Shown: positions 39,371 to 49,040, numbered from the stretch's first letter. The stretch: 64,000 nucleotides of DNA from Bartonella harrusi (GCF_024297065.1 NZ_CP101114.1:1826501-1890500), one strand, 5' to 3'. The notes: generated by a model not told the origin, from the letters alone. Made by a program: numbers and translations.

Positions 39371-39730
39371 ATGCAAGGCAAAGACCTTTTTCGCGACATG
39401 TTTATCGGCAAAAAAATCCGCTTCAGAAGAAAAATGTTAAAAATGTCTCAAAAAGAATTGGGGCAATCTTTGAGGTTAAGCGCACAACAAATTCAAAAAT
39501 ATGAAACGGGTCTCAATCGTGTAAGCGCTGGGCGTTTGCAGGAAATTGCTGAAAAACGCGATGTGCCCCTGTCCTTTTTTTATGCGGATCTCTTAACAAA
39601 GCAAGAGCCCCCATACCATCATGATGAGATCATCTCGAGCAAAGAGGAATATCTGCTTTTAAAAAGCTTTCGAGTGCTGAACTCTGTAAAACAGAAAGCA
39701 ATTTTACAGCTCCTCTCTGATCAAAAATAA
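39371..39730 (+). CDS. XRE-family regulator (Trp-like), intact array copy
   Basis: 119 residues, MQGKDLFRDMFIGKKIRF to LLSDQK. Variant positions: SLRLSAQQIQKYE in the helix-turn-helix, GRLQEIAEKRDVPLSFFYA after it. The 3' flank has the palindrome AACGTTATAACGTTA and the block shared with 1240-1415. The whole unit, leader to flank, is repeated at 41537-42370 with few differences. Confidence 0.88.
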   Translation: MQGKDLFRDMFIGKKIRFRRKMLKMSQKELGQSLRLSAQQIQKYETGLNRVSAGRLQEIAEKRDVPLSFFYADLLTKQEPPYHHDEIISSKEEYLLLKSFRVLNSVKQKAILQLLSDQK

Positions 39731-39879
39731 AGTTTTTAACGTTATAACGTTACAATCCATAACATTGAAGACATTGCTCTATTCTCTAAAAGAGTATCAA
39801 AAACAATGTTGTTAACGGAAAACATGAGGCATGTTGGTGCAGTTTCAAATTGCTCATTTCTTTAAAGAGCTTTATTACT

Positions 39880-40213
39880 TAAAAAGCGTTTTGGTCGCTT
39901 ACGTAACGACTAATATAGCCCTTAAAGCCCCGATAGGATAAATTTACCCTGCTTTATAGGTATTTTAGAATTCCGGGAGATTTTGCTCTGTCCAAGTGCT
40001 TTTAGCACTAAAAGCAAAATGCTGATCGAGGTCAGTTCTTTCAACTCCCGGAATACTAATGCGAGGGCGCTCGCACCCGGTGGGGGAATGAAATGCAAGG
40101 CAAAGACCTTCTCAACGACATTTTTATCGGCAAAAAAATCACTTCAGGAGAAAATATTAAACAAACAAGATCAATACGCAAAATGACAATCATTTTCTCA
40201 TCATTTTCACTTT
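39880..40213 (+). pseudogene. truncated leader + regulator unit
   Basis: The leader is full length but lacks the usual promoter block and its pairing halves are CCCCGAT and ATCGAGG, one mismatch. The regulator (ATG 40093) loses everything after about 15 codons by the recurrent internal deletion, leaving a 40-residue frame (MQGKDLLNDIFIGKKITSG). From 40214 to 40513 only scraps of a further regulator copy (ACAACAAATTCAAGAATATG) are seen. Confidence 0.6.
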
Positions 40214-40513
40214 GAAGTAAACCGCAAAAATGAGAGTGCTACTCAAATGTAAGCACGCAACAAATTCAAGAATATGCAACAGGATTAAATCATCTAAATG
40301 CGGGACGTTTGAAAGAATTTGTCTATTAAACATAAGCTTTCATTGCTCTTGAAGATGATTGTTAAAAAAACGCATGAAAGATTGATTTATTCCCGCTTGA
40401 TTAGAAATTGATATTTTGTTACAGCGTGGTAAATAGTAAAATGTTCTTAATTTATAGAAGCTTCCCAATTTAGAAGACTTCTGAAGAGGAAGTAATAATA
40501 AGGGGAAATCAAA

Positions 40514-40918
40514 ATGTTCAAATATTTAGTGTTGCCACCGCTTGTGTTGGCAGCGGGTTGTGCGTCTGTTAACGGAATTTCATCCAGTTATGTTGGTCAA
40601 GGTATTAAGCCGAGTGCTGTGAAATTTATCGCTAACGATTTTTATCAAGAGATCAAAAATCGTTTACCAGCAGCAACAACAACGCTTATTATAAAGAAAA
40701 ACAATCCAGCAGATAACTTTACCCCCGTATTTGTCGATCTATTACGGCGAAAGGGATATCATGTGATCTCTACAGATCAACCCAAACAACAGCAAAACAT
40801 GGGTGTAACTTTAACTTACATGCTAACACCAAAAGAGAATGGACGTATAGTTTCTATTTTTCAGTATGTGTGGAATGGAGAGCTCTGTGATCATATCCGT
40901 ATGTATGATAATAAATAA
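40514..40918 (+). CDS. small lipoprotein, TrbH-like
   Basis: 134 residues with a lipoprotein signal ending VLAAGC (lipid-modified Cys at residue 16). The remaining part (FYQEIKNRLPAATTTLIIKK; FVDLLRRKGYHVISTD; GVTLTYMLTPKENGRIVSI) has the layout of TrbH-type conjugation lipoproteins. RBS AAGGGGAAATC precedes the ATG. No other conjugation gene is near, so it is an orphan. The TrbH assignment rests on the general pattern and is tentative; the lipoprotein call is firmer. Confidence 0.6.
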   Translation: MFKYLVLPPLVLAAGCASVNGISSSYVGQGIKPSAVKFIANDFYQEIKNRLPAATTTLIIKKNNPADNFTPVFVDLLRRKGYHVISTDQPKQQQNMGVTLTYMLTPKENGRIVSIFQYVWNGELCDHIRMYDNK

Positions 40919-40925
40919 ATCCGCT

Positions 40926-41021
40926 CTTCGAGGTGCAAGTTTTATTTATTTGAGACGGCAAAACTTAAAAACTGTCTCTCAAAAAGAGAGATTTGCACCT
41001 CAAAAAGCTCTTCTTTTTGAG
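40926..41021 (+). other. large imperfect inverted repeat and hairpin after the lipoprotein gene
   Basis: GAGGTGCAA (40930-40938) faces TTGCACCTC (40993-41001), with GAGAC/GTCTC inside; immediately after, TCAAAAAG and CTTTTTGA form a second hairpin. Probably a transcription end for the lipoprotein gene. Confidence 0.5.
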
Positions 41022-41079
41022 CCAAGCTGTTTGCGTTTTATTGGTCACGGCTCAAATGACTTTATTCCTTAAAATGGCT

Positions 41080-41440
41080 TTATGATAAAAAGGGTGTTTT
41101 GGACACCTACACAACAACCAATGGGGCTCGTAAAGCCCCCAAAACCTCGATAAATAAATTTGCCCTGCTTTGCAGCTATCTCAAAATTCCGGGAGATTTT
41201 GTTCTGTCCAGGTGCTTTTAGCACTAAAAGCAAAAATGCTGACTAGAATTCAGTCTTTTGTACTCCCGGAATACCAATGCGAGGGCGCTCGCACCATGGT
41301 TTGAGAAATGAAATGCAAGGCAAAGACCTTCTTAACGACATTTTTATCGGCAAAAAATTGCTTCAGAGAAAAATATTAAACAAACAAGATCAACACGCAA
41401 AAGGACCACTGCTTTTCTCACCATCTTCGATTGGATAAAC
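41080..41440 (+). pseudogene. truncated leader + regulator unit
   Basis: The leader has a diverged 5' hairpin (GTTTTGGACACC) and mismatched pairing halves (CCTCGAT upstream, CTAGAATT in the loop). The GGGGGA before the start is replaced by GGTTTGAGAA. The regulator (ATG 41313, MQGKDLLNDIFIGKK) has the recurrent internal deletion. Confidence 0.6.
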
Positions 41441-41536
41441 AGCGCAGTGCCTCTCATGTAAGAAGCCGCTCTCATGACAAAATTCTACATTACAGAAACT
41501 TTTTCATTTTTATTGTAAATCCCCTAAAATTCCTTT

Positions 41537-41768
41537 ATGACTAAAAAGGTAGTTTTGATCGAATACGCAACGATCAATAGGGCCTTGAAAACCCTAAAAT
41601 CCGAGCACAAAAATAAACCCATTACCATGGGTAATCCCGGGATTCCGGGAGTTTTTGCTATGTCCAGGTGCTGTCAAGCACTAAAAGCAAAAAGGCTGAC
41701 TCGGATTCAGTGTTTTCAAGCTCCCGGAATACCAACGCGAGGGCGCTCGCACCCGGTGGGGGAATGAA
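41537..41768 (+). ncRNA. Brt-like leader RNA, matched pairing element
   Basis: AATCCGAG (41598-41605) is complementary to CTCGGATT (41700-41707). The first hairpin is GATCG/CGATC here, where other copies have GGTCG/CGACC, a compensated change. Otherwise almost identical to 39140-39370. Confidence 0.7.
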
Positions 41769-42128
41769 ATGCAAGGCAAAGACCTTCTCAACGACATTTT
41801 TATCGGCAAAAAAATCCGCTTCAGAAGAAAAATGTTGAAAATGTCTCAAAAAGAATTGGGACAATCTTTAAATCTAAGCGCACAACAAATTCAAAAATAT
41901 GAAACGGGTCTCAATCGTGTAAGCGCTGGGCGTTTGCAGGAAATTGCTGAGAAACTCAATGTGCCCCTGTCCTTTTTTTATGCGGATCTCTTAACAAAGC
42001 AAGAGCCCCCATACCATCATGATGAGATCATCTCGAGCAAAGAGGAATATCTGCTTTTAAAAAGCTTTCGAGTGCTGAACTCTGTAAAACAGAAAGCAAT
42101 TTTACAGCTCCTCTCTGATCAAAAATAA
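41769..42128 (+). CDS. XRE-family regulator (Trp-like), intact array copy
   Basis: 119 residues. N-terminal half like the copies at 32583-34447 (SLNLSAQQIQK), C-terminal half and 3' flank like the copy at 39371 (GRLQEIAEKLNVPLSFFY; flank AACGTTATAACGTTA). It may therefore be a recombinant of the two subtypes. Confidence 0.88.
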   Translation: MQGKDLLNDIFIGKKIRFRRKMLKMSQKELGQSLNLSAQQIQKYETGLNRVSAGRLQEIAEKLNVPLSFFYADLLTKQEPPYHHDEIISSKEEYLLLKSFRVLNSVKQKAILQLLSDQK

Positions 42129-42274
42129 AGTTTTTAACGTTATAACGTTACAATCCATAACATTGAAGACATTGCTCTATTCTCTAAAAGAGTATCAAAA
42201 ACAATGTTGTTAACGGAAAACATGAGGCATGTTGGTGCAGTTTCAAATTGCTCATTTCTTTAAAGAGCTTTATT

Positions 42275-42620
42275 ACTTAAAAAGCGTTTTGGTCGCTTAC
42301 GTAACGACTAATATAGCCCTTAAAGCCCCGATAGGATAAATTTACCCTGCTTTATAGGTATTTTAGAATTCCGGGAGATTTTGCTCTGTCCAGGTGCTGT
42401 CAAGCACTAAAAGCAAAAAGGCTGATTAAGCTCAGTATTTTCAAGCTCCCGGAATACCAACGCGAGGGCGCTCGCACTCGGTGGGAGGGAGTGAAATACA
42501 AACCAAAAAAACCTTCTTAAAAGCATTTTTATTGGCAAAAAAATCCGCTTCAGAAGAAAATATTAAACAAACAAGATCAACACGCAAAAATGCCACTGCT
42601 TTTCTCACCATCTTCTCTTT
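42275..42620 (+). pseudogene. truncated leader + regulator unit
   Basis: Leader with mismatched pairing halves (CCCCGAT upstream, ATTAAGCT in the loop). The start region is altered (GGTGGGAGGGAGTGAAATAC, ATG lost to ATA) and the regulator has the recurrent internal deletion. Confidence 0.6.
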
Positions 42621-42724
42621 GAGAAGCAGCGCAGTGCCTCTCATGTAAGAAGCCGCTCTCATGACAAAATTCTACAGTACAGAAACTTTTTCATTTTTAT
42701 TGTAAATCCCCTAAAATTCCTTTA

Positions 42725-42953
42725 TGATTTAACCATATGATTTTGGTCGCCTACGCAACGATCAATAGGGACTTGAAAACCCGAAACTCAAACATAAAGA
42801 TGAACCCACTTTGTGGGTATCCCGGAATTCCGGGAGATTTTGCTATGTCCAGGTGCTTATCAAGCACTAAAAGCAAAATGCTGATTTGAGTTCAGTGTTT
42901 TCAAGCTCCCGGAATACCAACGCGAGGGCGCTCGCACCCGGTGGGGGAATAAA
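42725..42953 (+). ncRNA. Brt-like leader RNA, matched pairing element
   Basis: AACTCAAA (42785-42792) is complementary to TTTGAGTT (42885-42892). The -10 element is TATGAT here. CCCAC-TTT-GTGGG and the palindromic CCCGGAATTCCGGG are present. The pair type is close to 1785-2012 and 32345-32582. Confidence 0.7.
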
Positions 42954-43331
42954 ATGCAAGGCAAGAACCTTTTTCGCGACATTTTTATCGGTAAAAAAAT
43001 CCGCTTCAGAAGAAAAATGTTGAAAATGTCTCAGAAAGAATTGGGGCAATCTTTAAATCTAAGCGCACAACAAATTCAAAAATATGAAACGGGTCTCAAT
43101 CGTGTAAGTGCTGGGCGTTTGCAGAAAATTGCTGAGAAGCTCGATGTGCCCCTGTCCTTTTTTTATGCGGATCTCTTAACAAAGCAACAGCCCCCATACC
43201 ATCATGATGAGATCATCTCGAGCAAAGAGGAATATCTGCTTTTAAAAAGCTTTAGAGTGCTAAATTCTGTAAAACAAAAAGCCATTTTACAGCTCATCTC
43301 TGATCAAAAGGAAAATAATTTTCAAAATTAA
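42954..43331 (+). CDS. XRE-family regulator (Trp-like), extended tail
   Basis: 125 residues, MQGKNLFRDIFIGKKIRF to QLISDQKENNFQN. The six extra residues result from loss of the usual TAA after DQK. The helix-turn-helix is standard. It is the last unit of the island array; beyond it the base composition drops sharply in GC. Confidence 0.87.
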   Translation: MQGKNLFRDIFIGKKIRFRRKMLKMSQKELGQSLNLSAQQIQKYETGLNRVSAGRLQKIAEKLDVPLSFFYADLLTKQQPPYHHDEIISSKEEYLLLKSFRVLNSVKQKAILQLISDQKENNFQN

Positions 43332-43509
43332 TATCATTATTTTTGATTATCTTATGAGAAATCACAATACTCAGGAGCATCGTTCATTTCTTCTCGTAAA
43401 ACTTTAATAAGTGTTTTATTTTCTCATTATATTCGGGTACGTAATTTTTTCTATTTGTTGTGTTTACAATAACGTATAATTCGCTTGCAATACATGAAAG
43501 AAGCTCTTT

Positions 43510-44271
43510 TTATGATAGAATAACCAGACATTCTATAGAAGGGTCTTCGAGTGCATAAGGAGTTGCGTATGCATCATGATCTCCGATTTCAAAGTTATGA
43601 ACATATAAACAATATGCCATAACAACCCCCTGTTCTATTAACCAATTTCTAAAGCTATTGAAAGCAAGGCGTTTTGTAGCCTCTAAAAAATTGATGTGAT
43701 ATTTTTTTCTAACATTTTGCCTATTAACCTGTTCCCATGTTGTGGTTTTTTCTTTTTGAGAAATTTTTTAAAAGAAAGCGTTATTCCACTAAAATTTTTC
43801 TTAACAGGCTTATTTTTATTGTGTCATATCTCACCATCTTCTCTTTATTATAGAGAGATCTGCTTTTTTATGTAATGCCTTTTTAGCATATCTTTTACAA
43901 TTTCATTTTGTACTTTATCAAATTTTTCAGTAATAATTGGGAAGATGTTATCATTTTTGAAAACGAGAGATCTTTTTAATTTTTTATAATATTTATTAAA
44001 GTTTTCTCATTGTTTTTCGTTTTGAGGAATTGCATTAAAATGATGTGCTTGCCTAGGGACAGATTGATTAAATTTAACTAATTTTACTGTAAAATTTTCT
44101 TTTTTTCGCTTACCATTTTTTTAATTTTATGCTAATATTTCTAACATTCTTAACAGTAACAGGTTCACTAGGCTCGAATTTTTCCATAAATTCAGTACCC
44201 AATGTAGTATTAAGATGTTTATTAGCATAATTGATTCTTGCTAATAAATTTTTCTTGAGATTTTTTTTCAT
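43510..44271 (-). pseudogene. decayed AT-rich gene of unknown function
   Basis: Reading from ATG 44271: MKKNLKKNLLARINYANKHL, then a stop after KKW; further pieces in shifted frames are SVPRQAHHFNAIPQNEKQ, KDMLKRHYIKKQISL and, most convincingly, TTTWEQVNRQNVRKKYHINF continuing to HNFEIGDHDAYATPYALEDP with a TAA at 43510. Four or more breaks. Codon use and AT content differ from the core genes, indicating foreign origin. No family recognised. Confidence 0.45.
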
Positions 44272-44358
44272 AGCGTCCCGCTTTTTTGAAAAAATTTTTC
44301 ATTACAATTCTTTAAAAAAACCCTTATGTGAGTACTAATCTTATAAGGGTCTTTTATT

Positions 44359-44922
44359 TTAGCTTTCTAAAAATTTTTGTAATCTTTCTTTATTGATTTC
44401 AGTTAGTGGACCTTCGTAAGTTTTACCTCTACCTAATATATCAAAAAGATAATATGATTTATTACCTTCATTTGTTAGTATTATGGAAATAACAAGACCA
44501 TTATTTTTACTAGGTGTTCCAAATCTTTTAAAGATATCGAATAGTTTTTTAAGAGCTGTAGATGCTGGTACGAATACGAGTGTGTTATCGTGTAAATAAA
44601 GGTATAAAGCAGTTTGAACACTTACATAAGATTTATTATTTGTTTCTTTTGGTATCTCAATTCTAGAGACAGCGTAACCCATTATTTTACATATAACTTG
44701 ATTGTTATTATCTCTATCTCCAAAATTATCTACTCATTTTTTAAGGACAATAGCACTTTCATCTTTATTATTATAAGCATCATATTTATTCATATTTACA
44801 TATGAAATATCTTCAATAGGGAGTGTATTAAATTCTTTATCATATATTAAATTATATACAGTTTCTGTCTCAGGTTCTATAGTATGGATATCATGATCAA
44901 ATGGAACAATTTCATTTGTCAT
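44359..44922 (-). pseudogene. AT-rich hypothetical gene split by an in-frame TGA
   Basis: MTNEIVPFDHDIHTIEPETE opens at 44922; TGA at 44734-44736 interrupts, and the same frame continues (VDNFGDRDNNNQVICKIMGY; SVQTALYLYLHDNTLVFVPA; YYLFDILGRGKTYEGPLTEI) to 44359. Without the stop it would be 187 residues. A TGG-to-TGA change is the likely cause. The second part may be translated from ATG 44682. It could be a phage or plasmid gene; no function is recognised. Confidence 0.55.
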
Positions 44923-45124
44923 TTTTTAACTCCTTATTAATAATATCATCTATTTTAAAATCTTTTATATGAGTGTGAATTTCATTATTAATTGATTTTA
45001 AATATTTTAAAATTCTTATAAATTAATATTCATAAAGGATATACATGAAAAATTGGAAAAATACTTAAGTAGCATCGAATACATTATCTAGCGGTAAATC
45101 GCATTATTTAACAGTAAATCCACT

Positions 45125-45233
45125 AAGCACCACCGTCTTTATCCTTATAAAAGAACAAGCCAACATCATTATTTTATTTACCAATTCCCAATGTTGCAAC
45201 AGCTCTTGCCTTAAGGCAATTCATAACAGGCAT
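45125..45233 (-). pseudogene. integrase N-terminal relic, minus strand
   Basis: ATG at 45233 reads MPVMNCLKARAVATLGIGK, then a stop, with KDKDGGA recognisable at the end. Short remnant of the same family as 34702. Confidence 0.55.
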
Positions 45234-45463
45234 TTTTACTTTTAAAATCATAGTAGCCCCCCTTCTCTGTCCATAAGCATTCAATAGAAAAAATGACCAC
45301 ACTAAATGGGACAGCCAAACACTCCCAAATAAGAGTTTGGTAACTAAACAAAGCTTCTTTAAAAAAATGATAAAAGGCCATCCATCTCATTTCAGTGGCG
45401 ACGGCTATCCGTCCTTTTCAACACCCCTTCCTCCTTTTCAGGAGATTTTAAATCCATAGCAAA

Positions 45464-45612
45464 ATATCCATGAAAAAACCACCTCCACACCCGCACAATG
45501 TTCCATGATCACAATCACGCAATCTTTAGTGAAGACAATGATGTGCAGAAAAGATGAAAAGCCCAGCATTTTTCCAAGCAGGAAACAATCTTACAACTCA
45601 ACTGATTTTTTG
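45464..45612 (+). pseudogene. remnant of the thiE-like 3' region
   Basis: AAAAAACCACCTCCACACCC then GCACAATGTTC matches the thiE-like sequence coding KKPHAHPRNV at 37735-37760, and CAGAAAAGATGAAAAGCCC with CAAGCAGGAAACAATCTTAC matches the part coding EIMEIPSILQAGSDFAT. Frames are broken. It lies on the Sel1 side of the island while the intact gene lies on the other side. Nothing else is seen from 45234 to 45634. Confidence 0.5.
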
Positions 45613-45634
45613 CTGGTGCCTATAAATACAATAC

Positions 45635-46020
45635 ATTGTTTTATAATGATAATTCATCGTTTTGCCTATTGAATGAAGACCCCCGAATATTGTAAGATTC
45701 TCTCATCTCAAATCCTCTTATCTTGAATCAAGTGAAACGATGTTTCTGTACATCACAAGTGGGATTAACGTGTGGATAGAAAACGTTTAGAAAGGAACAA
45801 AAATGCCTGTTATGAATCGTCTAAATACCAAGGGCTATCGCAACATTGGGGGCTAGCAAAGTGTATGATGGTGCTGGCTTGTACCTTCATAAGCGTAAAG
45901 ATGGTGGTGCTCAATGACCTTTACGCTATACCATTCACAGGCGCCGTCATGAAAGGAATAATTTATCATACGATACTCTAAAAAGAGAGTTAATGGGCTT
46001 TGGGGCTTTAAGAAATGTCT
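45635..46020 (+). pseudogene. integrase relic with leader
   Basis: Leader 45635-45802 and ATG 45803 (MPVMNRLNTKGYRNIGG, then a stop by frameshift); LYLHKRKDGGAQ follows in another frame, with a TGA replacing a Trp codon. It runs into the 239-bp repeats. Confidence 0.7.
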
Positions 46021-46027
46021 CTTTAAT

Positions 46028-46742
46028 ATGAATTTACTGCCATTACTGATACCCTTTTTACCCACAATAATCCCTTTACGAGACTTAAAATAATAAGAAA
46101 AAAGCCCGTAAATGTGCAACCCAATAGCGTTCTGTTTTACATGAGGGTCGTAACCCTCTTAAAGAAGAAAAGCTTTAGAAATTTCTATACAACAATCAAA
46201 GACAAAAGAAGATAAAAATAGCCAAAAATGCGTTGCAACTCTTGAGAAACGATTAAAACGACCTATGAATTTACTGCCATTACTGATATTCTCTTTACCC
46301 ACAACAATCCCTTGACGAGACTTAAAATAATAAGAAAAAAAAGCCCGTAAATGCGCAACCCAATAGCGTTCTGTTTTACATGAGGGTCGTAACCCTCTTA
46401 AAGAAGAAAAGCTTTAGAAATTTCTATACAACAATCAAAGACAAAAGAAGATAAAAATAGCCAAAAATGCGTTGCAACTCTTGAGAAACGATTAAAACGA
46501 CCTATGAATTTACTGCCATTGCTGATATCCTCTTTACCCCCAACAATCCCTTGACGAGACTTAAAATAATAAGAAAAAAAAGCCCGTAAATGCGCAACCC
46601 AATAGCGTTCTGTTTTACATGAGGGTCGTAACCCTCTTAAAGAAGAAAAGCTTTAGAAATTTCTATACAACAATCAAAGACAAAAGAAGATAAAAATAGC
46701 CAAAAATGCGTTGCAACTCTTGAGAAACAATTAAAACGACCT
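46028..46742 (+). repeat. tandem repeat of about 239 bp, three units before the Sel1 gene
   Basis: Units begin with ATGAATTTACTGCCATT at 46028, 46264 and 46504; a fourth start at 46743 leads into the Sel1 frame. Each unit contains an integrase-like piece (CCCAATAGCGTTCTGTTTTA, CATGAGGGTCGTAACCC), so the unit combines integrase debris with the upstream region of the Sel1 gene. Confidence 0.8.
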
Positions 46743-46865
46743 ATGAATTTACTGCCATTACTGATATCCTCTTTACCCCCAACAATCCCTTACCAACACT
46801 TGCCAACACTTGAAATGATAAGAAAAAAATGTAAAATTTCTTCCATTGCTGGAGAGAGAACGCCA

Positions 46866-47924
46866 ATGATAAAGCAAAGCATGATAAAAAAAAGCACAAC
46901 GCTGTTCATTTTGAGTATGATGTGGTTTGCAACCACTGCGAAAAGCTTTGCTGTCATTTCTGGAGAATCCTCAGATCCTGAACATTCTTTTAATACCATT
47001 CAAGAACCTTCAAAAAAAGACCAATCTTTCCAGCCCTTACAGGCAGGGCAATATGATCAAGCCTATGACTATTACATCCAAGGCTATTATTTGAAAGCTT
47101 TTCGTGAAGCGCTAAGACGTGCGGAACAAAATGATCCTTTTGCCCAAACCCTTCTTGCACGAATTTATATGGAAGGATGTGCCATTCCTGTTGATGGAGC
47201 GCGTGCTGCCTTATGGTTTGGACGCGCAGCAAAACAAGGTGAACCACAAGCACAATTGCGCTATGGCCTCATGTTATTTGATGGTAATTTTATTACACAA
47301 AATCAAGAGCTTGGTGAACAATTTATTCGAAAATCTCTCGAGGCTGGTGTAAAGGAATCCTATTATTATTATGGACAAATGCTCCTTTATAAGGCTTCGC
47401 GTGAAAAGCAGGTTCTCGCTGGTGTCTCTTCACAAAGCAGCGAAGATGAAGCAAATGAGCAAGCACTAAAATGGTTTTTAAAAGGTGCCGCTCTTGGTGA
47501 TGCTGAGGCTGCTTTTGCTGCGGCAAAAATTCTTTCCTCAGGCACTTTAACACGCCCAAAGGATGACCGTAATGCACGCAAACTCATAGAAACCGCAGCT
47601 CAAAACAAACATACCGCAGCGCAACTTCTTTTAGCCAAATGGCTTATAGAAGGACGTGGTGGTGAAACGGATTTTCAACGCGCTTTTCAATTGCTTCTCA
47701 GCAATGCCAACAATATGGTCGCACCGGCACAAATCTCCCTTGCTAGGCTTTATCGAGATGGGATAGGCACGAAAGGCGATATAGTAATGGCAGCAGCGTG
47801 GTATATGCTTGCACAACAAGCGAAAATGCAAGCACCTGATCTTGACATAATGCTTGAAGGAATGGACAAGGCACAATTAGAAAAAGCACAGAAAGAAGCT
47901 TTGTCGCTTCTTCCTGTTTTTTAA
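46866..47924 (+). CDS. secreted Sel1-repeat protein
   Basis: 352 residues. A signal peptide (MIKQSMIKKSTTLFILSMMW, cleavage after about AKSFA) is followed by Sel1-like helical repeats: ARAALWFGRAAKQGEPQAQL, ALKWFLKGAALGDAEAAFAA, RKLIETAAQNKHTAAQLLLA and AAWYMLAQQAKMQAPD. Such periplasmic repeat proteins act as scaffolds or regulators (ExoR is one rhizobial example); the partner here is unknown. Start at 46866 rather than the long frame from 46743, whose first 41 codons come from the tandem repeat. Gene order with efp and the IMPase is conserved in relatives. Confidence 0.8.
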   Translation: MIKQSMIKKSTTLFILSMMWFATTAKSFAVISGESSDPEHSFNTIQEPSKKDQSFQPLQAGQYDQAYDYYIQGYYLKAFREALRRAEQNDPFAQTLLARIYMEGCAIPVDGARAALWFGRAAKQGEPQAQLRYGLMLFDGNFITQNQELGEQFIRKSLEAGVKESYYYYGQMLLYKASREKQVLAGVSSQSSEDEANEQALKWFLKGAALGDAEAAFAAAKILSSGTLTRPKDDRNARKLIETAAQNKHTAAQLLLAKWLIEGRGGETDFQRAFQLLLSNANNMVAPAQISLARLYRDGIGTKGDIVMAAAWYMLAQQAKMQAPDLDIMLEGMDKAQLEKAQKEALSLLPVF

Positions 47925-47954
47925 AACACGCTTCTCTGCTTCAAAGAGAGCAAG

Positions 47955-48445
47955 TTGATAGAAATTCCAAGAGTTTTTGCTATGTCTAAGTGCTTTAAGC
48001 ACTAAAAGCAAAAAAGCTAATGACGTTTCAGTATTTTCAAGCGCATGGAATACGCATAAGAGGACGCCCACAACCGGTGGGGGAGAAAATGCAAAGTAAA
48101 AATTTTCATATTGATCTTTTTGTAAGTAAAAAAATTCGTTTTAGATGAAAATGCTAAAAATGTCTCAAAAAAACATGAAGCCAGCATTCTAAGTGTAACC
48201 TTCCAACAAATCCAGAAATATGAAAAAGGCTCAAATTTCATGAGCACAGAACAGTTAAAAAAATGACCGATATCTTAGAGATATTCCACTTGTCTTTTTT
48301 ATGCTGCTACCTTAACAAAACAGCAGCCTTCCACACCACCATGATAAAATCGCGTCAAGCACAAAGAAATACCTGCTGCTTAAAAAATTTAGATTTCTAA
48401 CCTCACTGAAACAAAGAGCCATTTTACAGTTAATCTCTGATTAAA
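47955..48445 (+). pseudogene. strongly decayed leader + regulator unit
   Basis: The leader core is recognisable (TTTTTGCTATGTCTAAGTGC, GCACTAAAAGCAAAAAAGCT, CACAACCGGTGGGGGAG). The regulator (ATG 48090) has several stops; KKIRFR, CCAACAAATCCAGAAATATG and TTAACAAAACAGCAGCC mark its parts. The oldest-looking copy in the window. Confidence 0.6.
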
Positions 48446-48621
48446 ATGCAAGCTAACATCACACGATAGCACATACCAAGCTCTCTCACATGAGACACTA
48501 TAACAAACTCTGTCCTAAATATTCATTACATATTTTCATAAAAACACCTCATAATTTCACAGAACCTATATCATTCTACCAATGATGATATTTTACGACA
48601 CAATGGGATAAATTCCCCCAA

Positions 48622-49040
48622 AAATTCAAAAAAAACTTTGTGCAAATTTTTAAAGGGCTTGCGTCTGAGCACTTTTTATGATCTTGCAAAGAGCTGGAAA
48701 GTAAGAATACAAAGAGGTCTTTTGGGTACTGATCTAGGCTTTTCTCTGAAGAAAAATCGTGGAAAATCTCACCTCAAGGGGGATGAAAGAGCATCAGCAA
48801 ACTCTCTCAAATCTCTAAAAATTTGGAGCAAAATTCAAAAAAAACTTTGTGCAAATTTTTAAAGGGCTTGCGTCTGAGCACTTTTTATGGTCTTGCAAAG
48901 AGCTGGAAAGTAAGAATACAAAGAGGTCTTTTGGGTACTGATCTAGGCTTTTCTCTGAAGAAAAATCGTGGAAAATCTCACCTCAAGGGGGATGAAAGAG
49001 CACACAACAAAGACCATAAAAGAGCCCATCGCAAGAACAA
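48622..49040 (+). repeat. direct repeat of 209 bp upstream of efp
   Basis: Units at 48622 and 48831 (AAATTCAAAAAAAACTTTGT) are nearly identical up to CACCTCAAGGGGGATGAAAG. Small frames (48638-48862, 48823-49116) exist but show no family similarity and change with the repeat. Presumably the efp promoter region, duplicated. Confidence 0.75.
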
